From: Tectiglobus sp965224045
GTDB lineage: Bacteria; Pseudomonadota; Alphaproteobacteria; Rhizobiales; Hyphomicrobiaceae
Reading direction: 5' to 3'
DNA length: 64,000 bases
Assembly (NCBI GenBank): GCA_965224045.1
Contig: CBDCYD010000016.1
Location: 496,001 to 560,000, forward strand
The notes under the pieces were generated by a model. That model saw nothing but the letters and a program-made list of their open reading frames with translations, was not told the origin of the DNA and ran no database searches. A program made the translations under genes and the position numbers. This document shows positions 15,106 through 25,071 of the stretch, in pieces. Numbering within the stretch: position 1 is the stretch's first letter; each line of letters begins with the position of its first letter.

Positions 15106-18100
15106 ATGAGCAAGTGGGATTTCTGGATCGACCGCGGGGGCACGTTCACGGATGTTGTGGCGCGCGATCCCAACGGGCAGGTCCATGCCAAGAAGGTGTT
15201 GTCGGAAAACCCCGAGGCCTACGATGATGCGGCGCTTGAAGGCATCCGCAGGTTCCTCGGTGTCGCTTCCGGTGACCCGATACCGGCCGAACGTATCGCG
15301 TCGGTCAAGATGGGTACGACCGTTGCCACCAACGCGCTCCTCGAGCGCAAGGGCGATCCGACGCTGCTGGTGATCACGCAGGGGCTGAAGGATCAACTCG
15401 AGATTGGCTATCAGGAGCGTCCGGACATCTTCGCGAAGGAGATCGTCAAGCCGGAAATGCTTTACACGCGGGTTGTCGAGGCGGACGAGCGCGTACTGGC
15501 TGACGGTACCGTGGAGACGGCACTCGACCTCGACAAGCTGCGTGGCGACCTCGCGGCGGCGGCGAGTGATGGCATGCGCTCCGTCGCATTCGTGTTCATG
15601 CATTCCTACGCCTATCCCGATCACGAGGTGGCGGCGGCCGGTCTGGCGCGCGAAATGGGGTTCGAGCAGGTCTCTGCCAGCCATGACGTTTCGCCACTGA
15701 TCAAGATCGTTGGGCGCGGCGATACCACCGTTGCAGATGCGTATCTGTCTCCGATCCTGTCGCGCTACGTACAGAAGGTGTCCGCGGCGCTCAGGCCGAA
15801 CACGGGCGAGGTGCCGAAGGTCATGTTCATGGCATCGTCCGGCGGGCTCAAGGCAGCGGAGTTGTTCCAGGGGCGCGATGCCATACTGTCAGGGCCGGCC
15901 GGCGGCATCGTCGGCATGGCAGAGACGGCCAAACTTGCCGGGTTCCAGAAAGTCATCGGTTTTGACATGGGTGGCACGTCGACCGACGTCTCACACTTTG
16001 CCGGTGAATACGAGCGCGCGTTCGAGACGCAGGTTGCCGGCGTACGCATGCGCGTTCCGATGATGCGTATTCATACGGTTGCGGCCGGTGGCGGTTCAAT
16101 TCTGTTCTACGACGGCAGTCGCTTCCGCGTCGGGCCGGAAAGCGCCGGGGCCAATCCCGGACCGAAATGCTATCGACGCGGCGGCCCGCTGACCGTGACC
16201 GATGCCAATCTGATGGTCGGCAAACTGAAACCGTCGTTTTTTCCCAAGATCTTCGGGCCCAACAACGATGCACCGCTCGACGATGAGGCAACGCGCCAGG
16301 CGTTCGCGGAGCTTGCGGCCGAGATCGGCGATGGTCGCTCGCCGGAAGAAGTGGCCGACGGCTTCTTGCGGATTGCCGTCGAGAACATGGCCAACGCGAT
16401 CAAGAAGATCTCTGTCCAACGCGGCTACGACGTTACCGAATACGCGCTCAACTGCTTCGGATCCGCCGGCGGCCAGCATGCCTGCATGATTGCGGATACT
16501 CTCGGTATGAAGACCGTGCTCATTCATCCGCTGTCCGGCCTTTTGTCCGGCTACGGCATGGGCCTTGCGGATCTGAGGGCAAGCCGCGAACAATCGATCG
16601 AAGCCGAGCTCAATTCGGAGACGATGCGGCGCATCGAAGACCTCGGTTTCGACCTCGTGCGGGCGGCGAGTGACGAGGTCGCCGATCAAGGTGTGGCGTC
16701 TGACGACGTGGCGTCAACGACGAGGCTGCATTTGCGCTACGAGGGCACCGATACGGCGCTGTCGGTTCTGCTGGATGAGCCGGACCTGATGCGGCGGGAC
16801 TTCGAAAACCAGCATCTCCAGCGTTACGGCTTCATATCGCCGGAAAAGAAGGTCTTTGCCGCAGCGATCGAAGTCGAAGCCTCCGGCGGTGGCGCCGACC
16901 TCGATGAACCTGAACTGGCCGAGGCTGAAGAACCACTCGAGTCCGGTGGCGAGACGACGCGTTTCTTTTCCGGACGCGAGTGGCATGAGGCGCCGGTCTA
17001 CATGCGCGAGGCGATTGCGCCCGGACACCGGATAACCGGTCCGGCACTGATCATAGAGCCGAACCAGACGGTGATCGTCGAGCCGGGGTGGGAACTCGTC
17101 GTCACACGGCGCAACCATCTGCAGCTGAACAGGATTGCAGCCTATGAGCGCGAGGTTCTTGGGGCGCAGGCCGATCCCGTGCTGCTCGAGGTCTTCAACA
17201 ACCTTTACATGTCGATTGCCGAGCAAATGGGTGAGGCGCTGCGCAACACGGCGCAATCGGTCAACATCAAGGAGCGTCTCGATTTCTCGTGCGCGGTGTT
17301 TGATGCAAACACGGAGCTGGTTGCCAACGCACCGCATATGCCCGTGCATCTGGGTTCAATGGACAAGTCGGTCGAGACGATCGCGCGCGAACGCGAGGGC
17401 CAGATGAAGCCCGGTGACAGCTACATGCTGAACGCACCCTACAATGGCGGTACGCACTTGCCGGACATCACCGTGATCACGCCGGTGTTCGATGATGCGG
17501 GCAGTGAAATTCTGTTTTATGTCGCAAGCCGCGGCCATCATGAGGACATCGGCGGGCTAACACCGGGATCTGCATCGCCGCGGGCGACTCACATCGAGGA
17601 AGAGGGCGTCTACATCGATAATTTCAAGATGGTCGATAAGGGTGTGTTTCTCGAAGACGAGACCTATGCGCTGCTGACCGGTGCCAAATATCCCGCGCGC
17701 TCACCAAACAAGAACATCGCTGATCTCAAGGCGCATGTCGCGGCCAACGCCAAGGGCGTGAGCGAGTTGCGCAAGATGGTCGATCACTTCGGCCTGGAGG
17801 TCGTGCAAGCCTATATGAAGCACGTGCAGGACAACGCCGAGGAGAGCGTACGGCGGCTGTTGTCGAAACTGCCGGACGGTGAATTCCGCGTTGAAATGGA
17901 TCAGGGCAGCCATGTGCAGGTGAAGATCACCGTCGACCAGGCGGCACGCTCGGCCAAGGTCGATTTTACCGGCACCAGCACGGTGCAGCCGACCAATTAT
18001 AACGCGCCAATGCCGGTCACGCGGGCGGCAACGCTTTATGTGTTCCGGGTGATGGTCGACGAGCCGATTCCGATGAACGCCGGATGTCTCAAGCCGATCG

Positions 18101-18702
18101 AGTTGATCATTCCAAAGAACTCGATGCTGTCGCCGGAGTATCCGGCAGCCGTAATGTCCGGCAACGTGGAGACGAGCCAGATCGTCACCAACTGTCTGTT
18201 CGCCGCATTGAAGGCGATGGGGCCGAGCCAGGGGACGATGAACAACCTGGTGTTCGGCGACGATGTCTATCAATACTACGAAACGATCTGTTCGGGATCA
18301 CCGGCCGGGCCAGGCTTCAACGGCACGAGCGCGGTGCACGTCCACATGACCAATACGCGATTGACGGATCCCGAGATCCTCGAGCTGCGCTATCCGGTGG
18401 TGCTTGAAGAGTTCTCGGTGCGTCGCGGTTCGGGCGGGCGCGGCAGGTGGTCGGCAGGTGACGGGACCTACCGGCGCATCCGGTTCATGCGAGAGATGAA
18501 ACTCACTTTGCTGACCAGCTATCGCGATGTCGTGCCTTACGGGCTTGAAGGTGGTGACGTCGGCAGGATCGGCGAGAATTGGGTGCGGCGCAACTCCGGC
18601 GAAATGGAACGCCTCAAGGGCTGCGATGAGACGATGCTGGCGGTAGGAGAGGCGGTCGTCTTGATGACGCCAACCGGTGGCGGGTTCGGGGCGCCCGATT
18701 GA
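15106..18702 (+). CDS. Fused hydantoinase/5-oxoprolinase, A and B subunits
   Basis: A 1198-residue protein joining HyuA-type (about residues 1-680) and HyuB-type (about 710-1195) halves, as in eukaryotic 5-oxoprolinase. These enzymes open cyclic amides such as 5-oxoproline or hydantoins with ATP. The N-terminus WDFWIDRGGTFTDVVA and the FDMGGTSTDVS stretch are the ASKHA-type nucleotide-binding motifs of HyuA. The HyuB part shows RSPNKNIADLKAHVAAN. ATG 15106 is chosen because the hydantoinase motif begins a few residues later. Bacterial homologues are usually two separate genes. The substrate is unknown. Confidence 0.93.
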   Translation: MSKWDFWIDRGGTFTDVVARDPNGQVHAKKVLSENPEAYDDAALEGIRRFLGVASGDPIPAERIASVKMGTTVATNALLERKGDPTLLVITQGLKDQLEIGYQERPDIFAKEIVKPEMLYTRVVEADERVLADGTVETALDLDKLRGDLAAAASDGMRSVAFVFMHSYAYPDHEVAAAGLAREMGFEQVSASHDVSPLIKIVGRGDTTVADAYLSPILSRYVQKVSAALRPNTGEVPKVMFMASSGGLKAAELFQGRDAILSGPAGGIVGMAETAKLAGFQKVIGFDMGGTSTDVSHFAGEYERAFETQVAGVRMRVPMMRIHTVAAGGGSILFYDGSRFRVGPESAGANPGPKCYRRGGPLTVTDANLMVGKLKPSFFPKIFGPNNDAPLDDEATRQAFAELAAEIGDGRSPEEVADGFLRIAVENMANAIKKISVQRGYDVTEYALNCFGSAGGQHACMIADTLGMKTVLIHPLSGLLSGYGMGLADLRASREQSIEAELNSETMRRIEDLGFDLVRAASDEVADQGVASDDVASTTRLHLRYEGTDTALSVLLDEPDLMRRDFENQHLQRYGFISPEKKVFAAAIEVEASGGGADLDEPELAEAEEPLESGGETTRFFSGREWHEAPVYMREAIAPGHRITGPALIIEPNQTVIVEPGWELVVTRRNHLQLNRIAAYEREVLGAQADPVLLEVFNNLYMSIAEQMGEALRNTAQSVNIKERLDFSCAVFDANTELVANAPHMPVHLGSMDKSVETIAREREGQMKPGDSYMLNAPYNGGTHLPDITVITPVFDDAGSEILFYVASRGHHEDIGGLTPGSASPRATHIEEEGVYIDNFKMVDKGVFLEDETYALLTGAKYPARSPNKNIADLKAHVAANAKGVSELRKMVDHFGLEVVQAYMKHVQDNAEESVRRLLSKLPDGEFRVEMDQGSHVQVKITVDQAARSAKVDFTGTSTVQPTNYNAPMPVTRAATLYVFRVMVDEPIPMNAGCLKPIELIIPKNSMLSPEYPAAVMSGNVETSQIVTNCLFAALKAMGPSQGTMNNLVFGDDVYQYYETICSGSPAGPGFNGTSAVHVHMTNTRLTDPEILELRYPVVLEEFSVRRGSGGRGRWSAGDGTYRRIRFMREMKLTLLTSYRDVVPYGLEGGDVGRIGENWVRRNSGEMERLKGCDETMLAVGEAVVLMTPTGGGFGAPD

Positions 18703-18879
18703 GACTGAATGGCGTTGACAATACGTACCTCCACATGCGGGACTGGTGGATGATCGCGGATCGCGTGCGTTGCGAAAGCGATCAACGCGCGTGCGATGAT
18801 GCTGTCGTGCGACGCCGGATTTCGCATTGATGGTCAGGACGACGCTCGACAGTTTCGTCTGGGTGCAGCGAGGCGTGAC

Positions 18880-19170
18880 ATGCTCGACATTCTTCGCAAT
18901 CGGTTGTCTGCGGAAGAGCAGGACGCCTATGACCGGTTCGACGGGCGGGCCGCGCTGGCCTGCCACTTCCTGATGTGGCCGGGCATTCTGGCTGTCGCAT
19001 TTTATGCCTCGCGGATGACGAACACGGCGTTGGTGTTTTTGACCGTCGCCATTGTCGCGCTGCCGATCATGCTTTGGAACGCGAAGCGTGCGCGGGAGCT
19101 GCGGGACCTGGCCGAGAAACGCTATCTTGCAATTATGCAGGCACAAGAGAGCAAGGAGGGCGAGTCATGA
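18880..19170 (+). CDS. Small two-helix membrane protein
   Basis: A 96-residue protein with two hydrophobic segments separated by a short turn (about residues 28-47 and 50-68), followed by a basic KRARELRDLAEKR amphipathic tail. The next gene starts within its stop codon (ATGA), so the two are probably translated together. No family is recognised. The ATG at 18880 is preferred over a start 28 codons upstream because MLDILRNRL opens a plausible amphipathic helix. Confidence 0.65.
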   Translation: MLDILRNRLSAEEQDAYDRFDGRAALACHFLMWPGILAVAFYASRMTNTALVFLTVAIVALPIMLWNAKRARELRDLAEKRYLAIMQAQESKEGES

Positions 19171-19364
19171 TCGTGCTGCGGCGCATTGCATGGGTGGTGA
19201 TGTGGTGCGGCCTGCTGCTGGCGATAAGCGTACACCGCGACGTGCTAAATGAGCCGAGCGACAGGGCTCTGCTGCTGTTCGGGATTGCCCTTGCCGGGAT
19301 TATCATCGGGCTTGCCGGCGCCTATTTCACCCGCAAGGCGACCGACGATGGTTGGGGGCCATGA
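19167..19364 (+). CDS. Small two-helix membrane protein
   Basis: A 65-residue protein with two membrane segments (about residues 4-22 and 36-55). AAGGAGGG lies six bases before the ATG, and the start overlaps the preceding stop by four bases. The pair may form a small membrane complex. Function unknown. Confidence 0.7.
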   Translation: MIVLRRIAWVVMWCGLLLAISVHRDVLNEPSDRALLLFGIALAGIIIGLAGAYFTRKATDDGWGP

Positions 19365-19492
19365 CGAATGTCCGCCCATGCATGGTTACCGTAATCGCGA
19401 AAAGTGGGGCCGGGCGCGGCAGAAAACCGGTGAATCGCTGAGGTAACGATCCGCCGGTCAAAGCTTGTCTGGTTTGAAGCCTGGCACCGCCT

Positions 19493-19951
19493 TTAGGCCG
19501 GCGGCGCGTCCGGGGCTGGATTGGTATTGTTGGTGTCCGTCGCGGGGCCGGTTGCCGGACGGCCCTTGCGTTCACTCATGAACTGCTCGAATTCGGCCTT
19601 GTCCTTGGCCATGCGCAGTTTGTCGAGGAAGCCCTTGAACTCCTCGGCTTCCTGTTCGAGGCGGCGCAGCGTCTCTTCGCGATACTCATCAAACGCGGCG
19701 TTGCCAGAGGTTTCGTAGGCCTTGGCGGTCATGCCCCAGCGTTCCATTTTGCGTTCCCATCTGCCGGCCATGCGCTGCTGCCAGTTGTTGCGCATGCCCT
19801 TCCTTCCGCATCCCATGCGTCCACTCCATATCAGATAACCAAGAATTCCGAGCCCGATGGGCCAGAAGATGATGAAACCGAGGACCATTACCGCGATCCA
19901 CGCCGGTTGGCCCCAGTCGTCCAGCCGCGCGACCATCTCAGACATTGCCAT
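19493..19951 (-). CDS. DUF2852 membrane protein
   Basis: A 152-residue protein with one membrane segment near the N-terminus (about residues 18-42, IAVMVLGFIIFWPIGLGILG), then a helical charged region with ETLRRLEQEAEEFKGFLDKLR and FEQFMSERK, and a Pro/Thr tail. This is the DUF2852 pattern seen in alphaproteobacteria. Function unknown. It may start at the third codon. Confidence 0.87.
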   Translation of the reverse strand: MAMSEMVARLDDWGQPAWIAVMVLGFIIFWPIGLGILGYLIWSGRMGCGRKGMRNNWQQRMAGRWERKMERWGMTAKAYETSGNAAFDEYREETLRRLEQEAEEFKGFLDKLRMAKDKAEFEQFMSERKGRPATGPATDTNNTNPAPDAPPA

Positions 19952-20276
19952 TCCCCTTTTTCGTGCTGTTGCAACCTGAATGTTAATGTTTATTACATTT
20001 ACATATGTGGGCAGGTGTCGGCCGGCGTCAAGGGCTGAAATGAGGCGATTTCGGGGCGGGTCGGGCGAGGCCTTTGTCGGGACCGAGGTTTTTGCTGCTT
20101 GCAGGTGATGTCATTGGGTGAACGTGGGTCGAGGCGAATTCCGTCGTCTTCGGTGTGCGCCTTGAATTTTCGCCGGGGTGAGCGGTGCGCGGGTGCACGT
20201 CATCTGCACAAAGGTTCCGCGATAAATACTGCAGCGCTCGCCATGGCCTGCAAGCTCACGTGTGAGTGTTGTTGGC
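19952..20276. promoter_or_regulatory. Divergent intergenic region
   Basis: These 325 bases separate the divergent DUF2852 and exosortase genes. An AT-rich patch around 19980-20005 (gttaatgtttattacatt) stands out against the GC-rich background and is the likely promoter region for the minus-strand gene. No operator is recognised. Confidence 0.4.
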
Positions 20277-21905
20277 ATGATGGGCACGACAGCAATTCTC
20301 ACACGATCGATCCCTCGCGCGCATTGGCGCAGCGTTGATGCGCGCTCGCTGATTGTGCTGGCGGCGATGCTGCTTGGCATCGAACCGGCGCTCTGGCTGA
20401 TCGGGACATGGCGTGATCCGGCCTACGGGTCGAATGGTGCGCTGGTCTTTCTGGTGGCTGCTGCACTTGCAGCCTGGAGTCTTTCCAGTCCTGTCGATGG
20501 TCCGGATCAGAGCCGCCTGCGTGCAAGGGTCGGACTTGGACTGCTGCTTACGTCTGCGCTGGCGCGACTGGCGGGTCAGATCCTGGCAGTCAACAGCCTC
20601 GGCGCGCTCTGTCTTGTTGTCGATGTCATCGCGGCCGGGATGCTGCTGCGTCTCGATGTGCGCCGGCGTGCACTGTCACCGGTCTGGCTCGGCGTGACGT
20701 TTGCCTTGTCGTTACCGCTTGAGCGCATCGTCCAACGCACGGTTGGCTATCCGCTCCAGCATCTATCTGCGGATGGTGCCTGCCGCGTGCTCGGCGGACT
20801 GTTCGAAAACGTCCAGTGCATGGGTGTGCGGATCATCGTCGATGCGCGTGATGTCCTTGTCGACCTGCCGTGTTCCGGCGCACGCACGGCACTGCTGACG
20901 TTGTTTGCGTTCGCAGTCCTCGCCAGCGTCTTGCGGCCTGGGTGGCGAGCCATCCTCGGCGGGCTTGTGGTGACTTCACTCGCTGCCTACGCGGCCAATG
21001 TCCTGCGTATTGTCGTCTTGAGTATCGGCCTTGCAAAACCAAGTCTTCTCGCCGGCATCGATGTCATGGCGCCACCCTGGCACGATGTCATCGGCCTCAG
21101 TGCGCTCGTTGTTTCCCTTGTGCCGAGTATCCTGTTTTTGCGGCGTCTTACACAACACGATCGGTGCACGCGCGGCTCCGCCGGGCGGCGCCCGGTTCCC
21201 GATTGCATCCGGTACGACGGCTGGTGGATCGAGCGTGATTTTCGACTGCGATTTCGGGGTGGGTCTTCGCAATTCTGGAACCGGGCTTTTGGCTTTGGTG
21301 CCGTCTGCGCGGCTTTGTTCATCATCAGCTTGCCACAACGGCCGCTGGACGTGGCGCGACAGGAACAGCGCCTGGCGTTGCCGGCCTGGATCTCCGGCAA
21401 TCCGGCACGTGAGGTTTCTCTGCATTCGCGCGAGCGGGCCTATTTCACGAGGTTTGGCGGTGCTGCGGCAAAGGCGCAGTACGGCCCGCACGGACTCATG
21501 GTGGTGCGCACGACCTCGCCGTTGCGCCATCTCCATGCACCGGACGAATGCCTGCGCGGTCTGGGTTTTTCCGTGCGTTATGTCGGTCTGGCCGGCGGCG
21601 GATTGCCAACCGCAGTCTACGAGGCACATGCAGCGGACGGCGCGGCCTACAGAGTCGACGTGACGTTCGTTTCCGATCGTGGACACAAGGTGGCGAATGT
21701 GGCGACGGCGGCATGGTTGTGGCTGACCGGCGAGGCGCGCGCGTGGCGGGCCGTCCATCGCATTTCACCGATCGACCTCGATGCCGACCGGCATGCGCAG
21801 TGGTCGAGCGCAGCACTTGCAGCACTCGGTATCGAGGTGCTGCGCCCGTTCGTCAGAGGCGCGAAAGCGCAAAATGTCTTTCTTGCAAAAGGAGTGGACC
21901 AGTGA
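20277..21905 (+). CDS. Exosortase (XrtT-like) with EpsI-like C-terminal domain
   Basis: A 542-residue membrane protease/transpeptidase of the exosortase family, which cleaves PEP-type C-terminal sorting signals. About eight membrane segments fill residues 20-290. The catalytic triad is visible: Cys199 in DLPCSGART, Arg244 in ANVLRI and His269 in PPWHDVIG. A soluble C-terminal part (about 330-520, with HLHAPDECLRGLGF and YRVDVTFVSD) resembles the EpsI/DUF3485 domain. It overlaps the VIT gene by GTGA and heads an operon with its presumed target and a two-component system. Confidence 0.87.
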   Translation: MMGTTAILTRSIPRAHWRSVDARSLIVLAAMLLGIEPALWLIGTWRDPAYGSNGALVFLVAAALAAWSLSSPVDGPDQSRLRARVGLGLLLTSALARLAGQILAVNSLGALCLVVDVIAAGMLLRLDVRRRALSPVWLGVTFALSLPLERIVQRTVGYPLQHLSADGACRVLGGLFENVQCMGVRIIVDARDVLVDLPCSGARTALLTLFAFAVLASVLRPGWRAILGGLVVTSLAAYAANVLRIVVLSIGLAKPSLLAGIDVMAPPWHDVIGLSALVVSLVPSILFLRRLTQHDRCTRGSAGRRPVPDCIRYDGWWIERDFRLRFRGGSSQFWNRAFGFGAVCAALFIISLPQRPLDVARQEQRLALPAWISGNPAREVSLHSRERAYFTRFGGAAAKAQYGPHGLMVVRTTSPLRHLHAPDECLRGLGFSVRYVGLAGGGLPTAVYEAHAADGAAYRVDVTFVSDRGHKVANVATAAWLWLTGEARAWRAVHRISPIDLDADRHAQWSSAALAALGIEVLRPFVRGAKAQNVFLAKGVDQ

Positions 21906-24193
21906 GCCGGAGTTTCCTGTTTGACGTGTTATTTGCATCGGCAACGCTGTTGCTTGCGACGTTGCTGTTTACTGCGCTGGCAGTTTCGATGGCGCATGCC
22001 ACGCCGCCGCCTGACGACCTTGGTGGGCAGATCAAGGCCGAGCATGACGGGCGCGAGATACAGTTTCCGGTCCTGAAAACGGAGGTTGTCGCCAACGTCA
22101 ATGGCGACCTGGCAGACGTCACGGTCATTCAGACATTTCTCAACCCGACGTCCGAGCCGCTCAATGCGACGTATCTGTTTCCGCTCAACAAGGATGCCGC
22201 GGTGCACGCAATGACGATGCGGGTTGGCGATGAACTCATCACGGCTCAGATCCGCAAGCGTGAGGAAGCACGGAAAACATTCGAGGCTGCCAAGCGGCAA
22301 GGCAAAGGCGCGGCACTTCTCGAACAGCACCGTCCGAACATGTTTACGCAAAGCGTTGCCAATCTGATGCCGGGCCAGCCGGTCAAGATCACGCTACGTT
22401 ATGTCCAACCGGTGCCGCGCATCGACGGCGACTACGAACTCGTCGTGCCGCTGGTCGTCGGGCCGCGGTACATTCCGCTGGGCGGACGAGATGCGCGCAC
22501 CGACCCGCGGCTGGTGGCACTGCTCGGAAATGACGGAGACGATCAAACCGCACCGATGCAGGAAGCGCATCCGGAGCAGGAGGAGGCCGCCGGTGTTGAT
22601 GGCTGGCAGTTCCGTTCGCTACCTCAATATCCGGAGGTGTCGGGTCTCACGATCCCGAAGCAGGTCGACAGCGCGCGTGTTTCGATCAAGGTGCGCCTTG
22701 CTGCGGGTATGGAAATCAACGCTGTTTCCAGCCGCAGCCACCGCATCGATGTCAGCGGGGGTGTCAACGAGAAATCGATCGCACTGCGTGCCGGCAAGAT
22801 CATCGACAATCGCGATTTCGTTCTGTCCTACACGATTGCCGGACAATCGGTACAGGCAGGCGTGCTCACGCACCGAGACAAGGCCGGTGGTTACCTGTCA
22901 TTGATGCTCGAACCGCCGGCCGTGACCAATGCCGGCTCCATCACACCGCGCGAAATCGTGTTTATCCTCGATACGTCGGGATCGATGCATGGCGTGCCAA
23001 TGGCAGCGAGCAAGGCGTTCATGCGCCACGCCCTCATGGCGCTCAACCAGAATGACTACTTCCGGATCGTCCGGTTTTCGAACGAAGCATCTGAATTTGC
23101 CAGCGCTCCCGTGCGCGCGACGCCGGAAAATCTGCAGCGCGGGCTTACTTTCGTCGATGGTTTGCGAACAGGCGGCGGCACCGAAGTGCTCAGCGGCCTC
23201 GAAAAGGCGTTTGCAATGCCACAGGCGGCGCGCACGCGACGGCTGATCGTCTTCCTGTCGGACGGGTATGTTGGTAACGAGGGGCAGATCATCCAGATGG
23301 TTTCGCGCAACATTGGCAAGGCGCGCACCTATGCGCTCGGCGTCGGAACGGCGGTCAATCGCTACCTGCTTGGCGAGATGGCACATCACGGGCGCGGCTA
23401 TGTCCGTTTTATCGATCCGACAGAGGATGTCGAAGAGGCCGCGGCCGGATTCGCAAAAAAGATTGCCAATACGGTTATGACGGATGTCGAGATCGATTGG
23501 GGTGATCTCGAGGTGAGCGATGTTGTTCCTGCGGCGCTGCCGGACCTGTTCGCCGGTGACAGCTTGCGCGTGCATGCCAGGTTTGCCGGCGCCGGCGAAC
23601 ATACGATCTCGATAAAGGGCAAGATCGGTGGAAAGGCAGCCAAGCTGCCGGTGCGGCTGCGGTTGCCGGAAGCGGAGACCGGCGAGGCGACAAAGGCCGT
23701 CGCGCTCGGGTGGGCCAGGGCGACGGTCAAAGATCTCATGCGCGAACTGATGTCGGCCGGGTATCGGCGCCAGAGCGGCCTCACAACCTCTGATCTCAAG
23801 CAACGTGTCACGGCGGTGGGGCTCCGGCATGCGCTCGTCACACAGTGGACGTCGTTTGTCGCGGTCTCTCAGAAGATCCTCAACCCGGAGCCCCTGACGA
23901 CGCCGGATGTCGCTGTGCCGCTGGCGATGGTCAAGGGCGTCGGCCCGGGCGCCTACGGCATCCAAGGGACGTTGCAAAGGGCCGGCCGACCAGCCAACAA
24001 AGCGGCCGGTCACCGTACGGTCAGGATTGCGACGAGTTCCTTCAAAGGACATTCGGGTGGCGGCAACGGGAGCATGGGCACAGGTTTTGCCGGTGGGGCG
24101 ACGCCTGAACCGGAGCAGATTCTGGGCCTGTTGGTCGTCCTTCTCACTCTTCTCGGGTTCGGTGGCCGGTTAATAGGGATGCGGAAGGCTTGA
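21902..24193 (+). CDS. VIT/vWA protein with exosortase sorting tail
   Basis: A 763-residue surface protein. It has a signal peptide (about residues 1-32), a VIT domain (about 45-180), a vWA domain from about 350 with the metal-binding MIDAS motif DTSGSMHG at 357-364, and a C-terminal tail. The tail reads TPEPEQ, then a membrane segment, then GMRKA: a PEP-type sorting signal. The GTG start overlaps the exosortase stop and is preceded by AAAAGGAG, which rules out the longer open frame upstream. It is very likely the dedicated target of the upstream exosortase. I recall VIT/vWA targets next to dedicated sortases in marine proteobacteria. Confidence 0.9.
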   Translation: MSRSFLFDVLFASATLLLATLLFTALAVSMAHATPPPDDLGGQIKAEHDGREIQFPVLKTEVVANVNGDLADVTVIQTFLNPTSEPLNATYLFPLNKDAAVHAMTMRVGDELITAQIRKREEARKTFEAAKRQGKGAALLEQHRPNMFTQSVANLMPGQPVKITLRYVQPVPRIDGDYELVVPLVVGPRYIPLGGRDARTDPRLVALLGNDGDDQTAPMQEAHPEQEEAAGVDGWQFRSLPQYPEVSGLTIPKQVDSARVSIKVRLAAGMEINAVSSRSHRIDVSGGVNEKSIALRAGKIIDNRDFVLSYTIAGQSVQAGVLTHRDKAGGYLSLMLEPPAVTNAGSITPREIVFILDTSGSMHGVPMAASKAFMRHALMALNQNDYFRIVRFSNEASEFASAPVRATPENLQRGLTFVDGLRTGGGTEVLSGLEKAFAMPQAARTRRLIVFLSDGYVGNEGQIIQMVSRNIGKARTYALGVGTAVNRYLLGEMAHHGRGYVRFIDPTEDVEEAAAGFAKKIANTVMTDVEIDWGDLEVSDVVPAALPDLFAGDSLRVHARFAGAGEHTISIKGKIGGKAAKLPVRLRLPEAETGEATKAVALGWARATVKDLMRELMSAGYRRQSGLTTSDLKQRVTAVGLRHALVTQWTSFVAVSQKILNPEPLTTPDVAVPLAMVKGVGPGAYGIQGTLQRAGRPANKAAGHRTVRIATSSFKGHSGGGNGSMGTGFAGGATPEPEQILGLLVVLLTLLGFGGRLIGMRKA

Positions 24194-24360
24194 TGTTTCC
24201 GATTTGGCAGAGAATTCATGGAAGGATAAAGGTCCGCTGCACGGCGGCGGGCCATTGGCCCTGACGGACAACGTCATCTTTATGCCCGAGCCATGGCAAA
24301 AGAAGTCCTTGCCGGTGGGCTAAACTGGACCACCGCCAGATGACAACGGCTGGAGGAGCA

Positions 24361-25071
24361 ATGAAACCGATCGTGCTGGTGGTCGACGATGATCCGCATA
24401 TCCGGGATGTCATTCGGTTTGCGCTGGGCAAGGCGGACTTCGAAGTGATCGAAGCGGAGAACGGCGCCGCGGCGCTCGCCGCATTCGAGGCAATGGACAT
24501 CGCGCTGGTCGTTCTCGACATCGGATTGCCAGAGATCGACGGACTGGATGTCTGCCGGGCCATTCGCAAGCAATCGGAGACGCCGATCCTGTTCCTGTCG
24601 GCGCGCGATGAGGAGGTCGACCGGATTGTGGGACTCGAGATCGGTGGCGATGACTACGTCACGAAACCGTTCAGCCCACGAGAATTGGTGGCGCGGGTTC
24701 GGGTTATTCTTAAACGCTGGCAAAAGGCGCCTGAGGCCGTCACCGGGCGCGAGGATGGCGAAGTGCCACGACCACTGATGTGCGGTGCGGTGTCGCTTGA
24801 CAAGGCACGCCACGCGATCGCCTTTGACGGCAAACCGATTGCGCTGACAGCCACCGAATTCGCCATTCTTGAATCTTTCCTGCGTCATCCCGAATTTGTG
24901 CGCGACCGGGCAAGCCTGATCGAGGCCGCCTACGACTTCAACGTGCATGTCAGCGATCGCACCGTCGACAGCCACATTCGTCATATCCGCGCCAAGTTTG
25001 CCGATGCGGGCTGTGCGAGCGTCATTGAAACGGTGCATGGCGTCGGGTATCGGCTCGGGCACTGCCGATGA
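24361..25071 (+). CDS. OmpR-family response regulator of the sorting locus
   Basis: A 236-residue regulator: receiver domain (about residues 1-120) with acidic DDD near residue 10, phosphoacceptor Asp in LVVLDIGLP, Lys in TKPFSP; winged-helix DNA-binding domain (about 140-235) ending VIETVHGVGYRLG. GGAGGAGC precedes the ATG. It overlaps the kinase gene by ATGA. The arrangement matches the response regulator of proteobacterial dedicated sortase systems, so it probably controls the exosortase/VIT genes. Confidence 0.93.
   Translation: MKPIVLVVDDDPHIRDVIRFALGKADFEVIEAENGAAALAAFEAMDIALVVLDIGLPEIDGLDVCRAIRKQSETPILFLSARDEEVDRIVGLEIGGDDYVTKPFSPRELVARVRVILKRWQKAPEAVTGREDGEVPRPLMCGAVSLDKARHAIAFDGKPIALTATEFAILESFLRHPEFVRDRASLIEAAYDFNVHVSDRTVDSHIRHIRAKFADAGCASVIETVHGVGYRLGHCR

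Noticed and set aside
21548..21901. N-terminal extension of the VIT protein frame
   Set aside because: It overlaps the exosortase C-terminus. The GTG at 21902 has a ribosome binding site and a signal peptide follows.
22898..24052. A 384-codon minus-strand ORF inside the VIT gene
   Set aside because: It is antisense to a clear VIT/vWA coding sequence and rich in His/Arg, as expected of a shadow frame.
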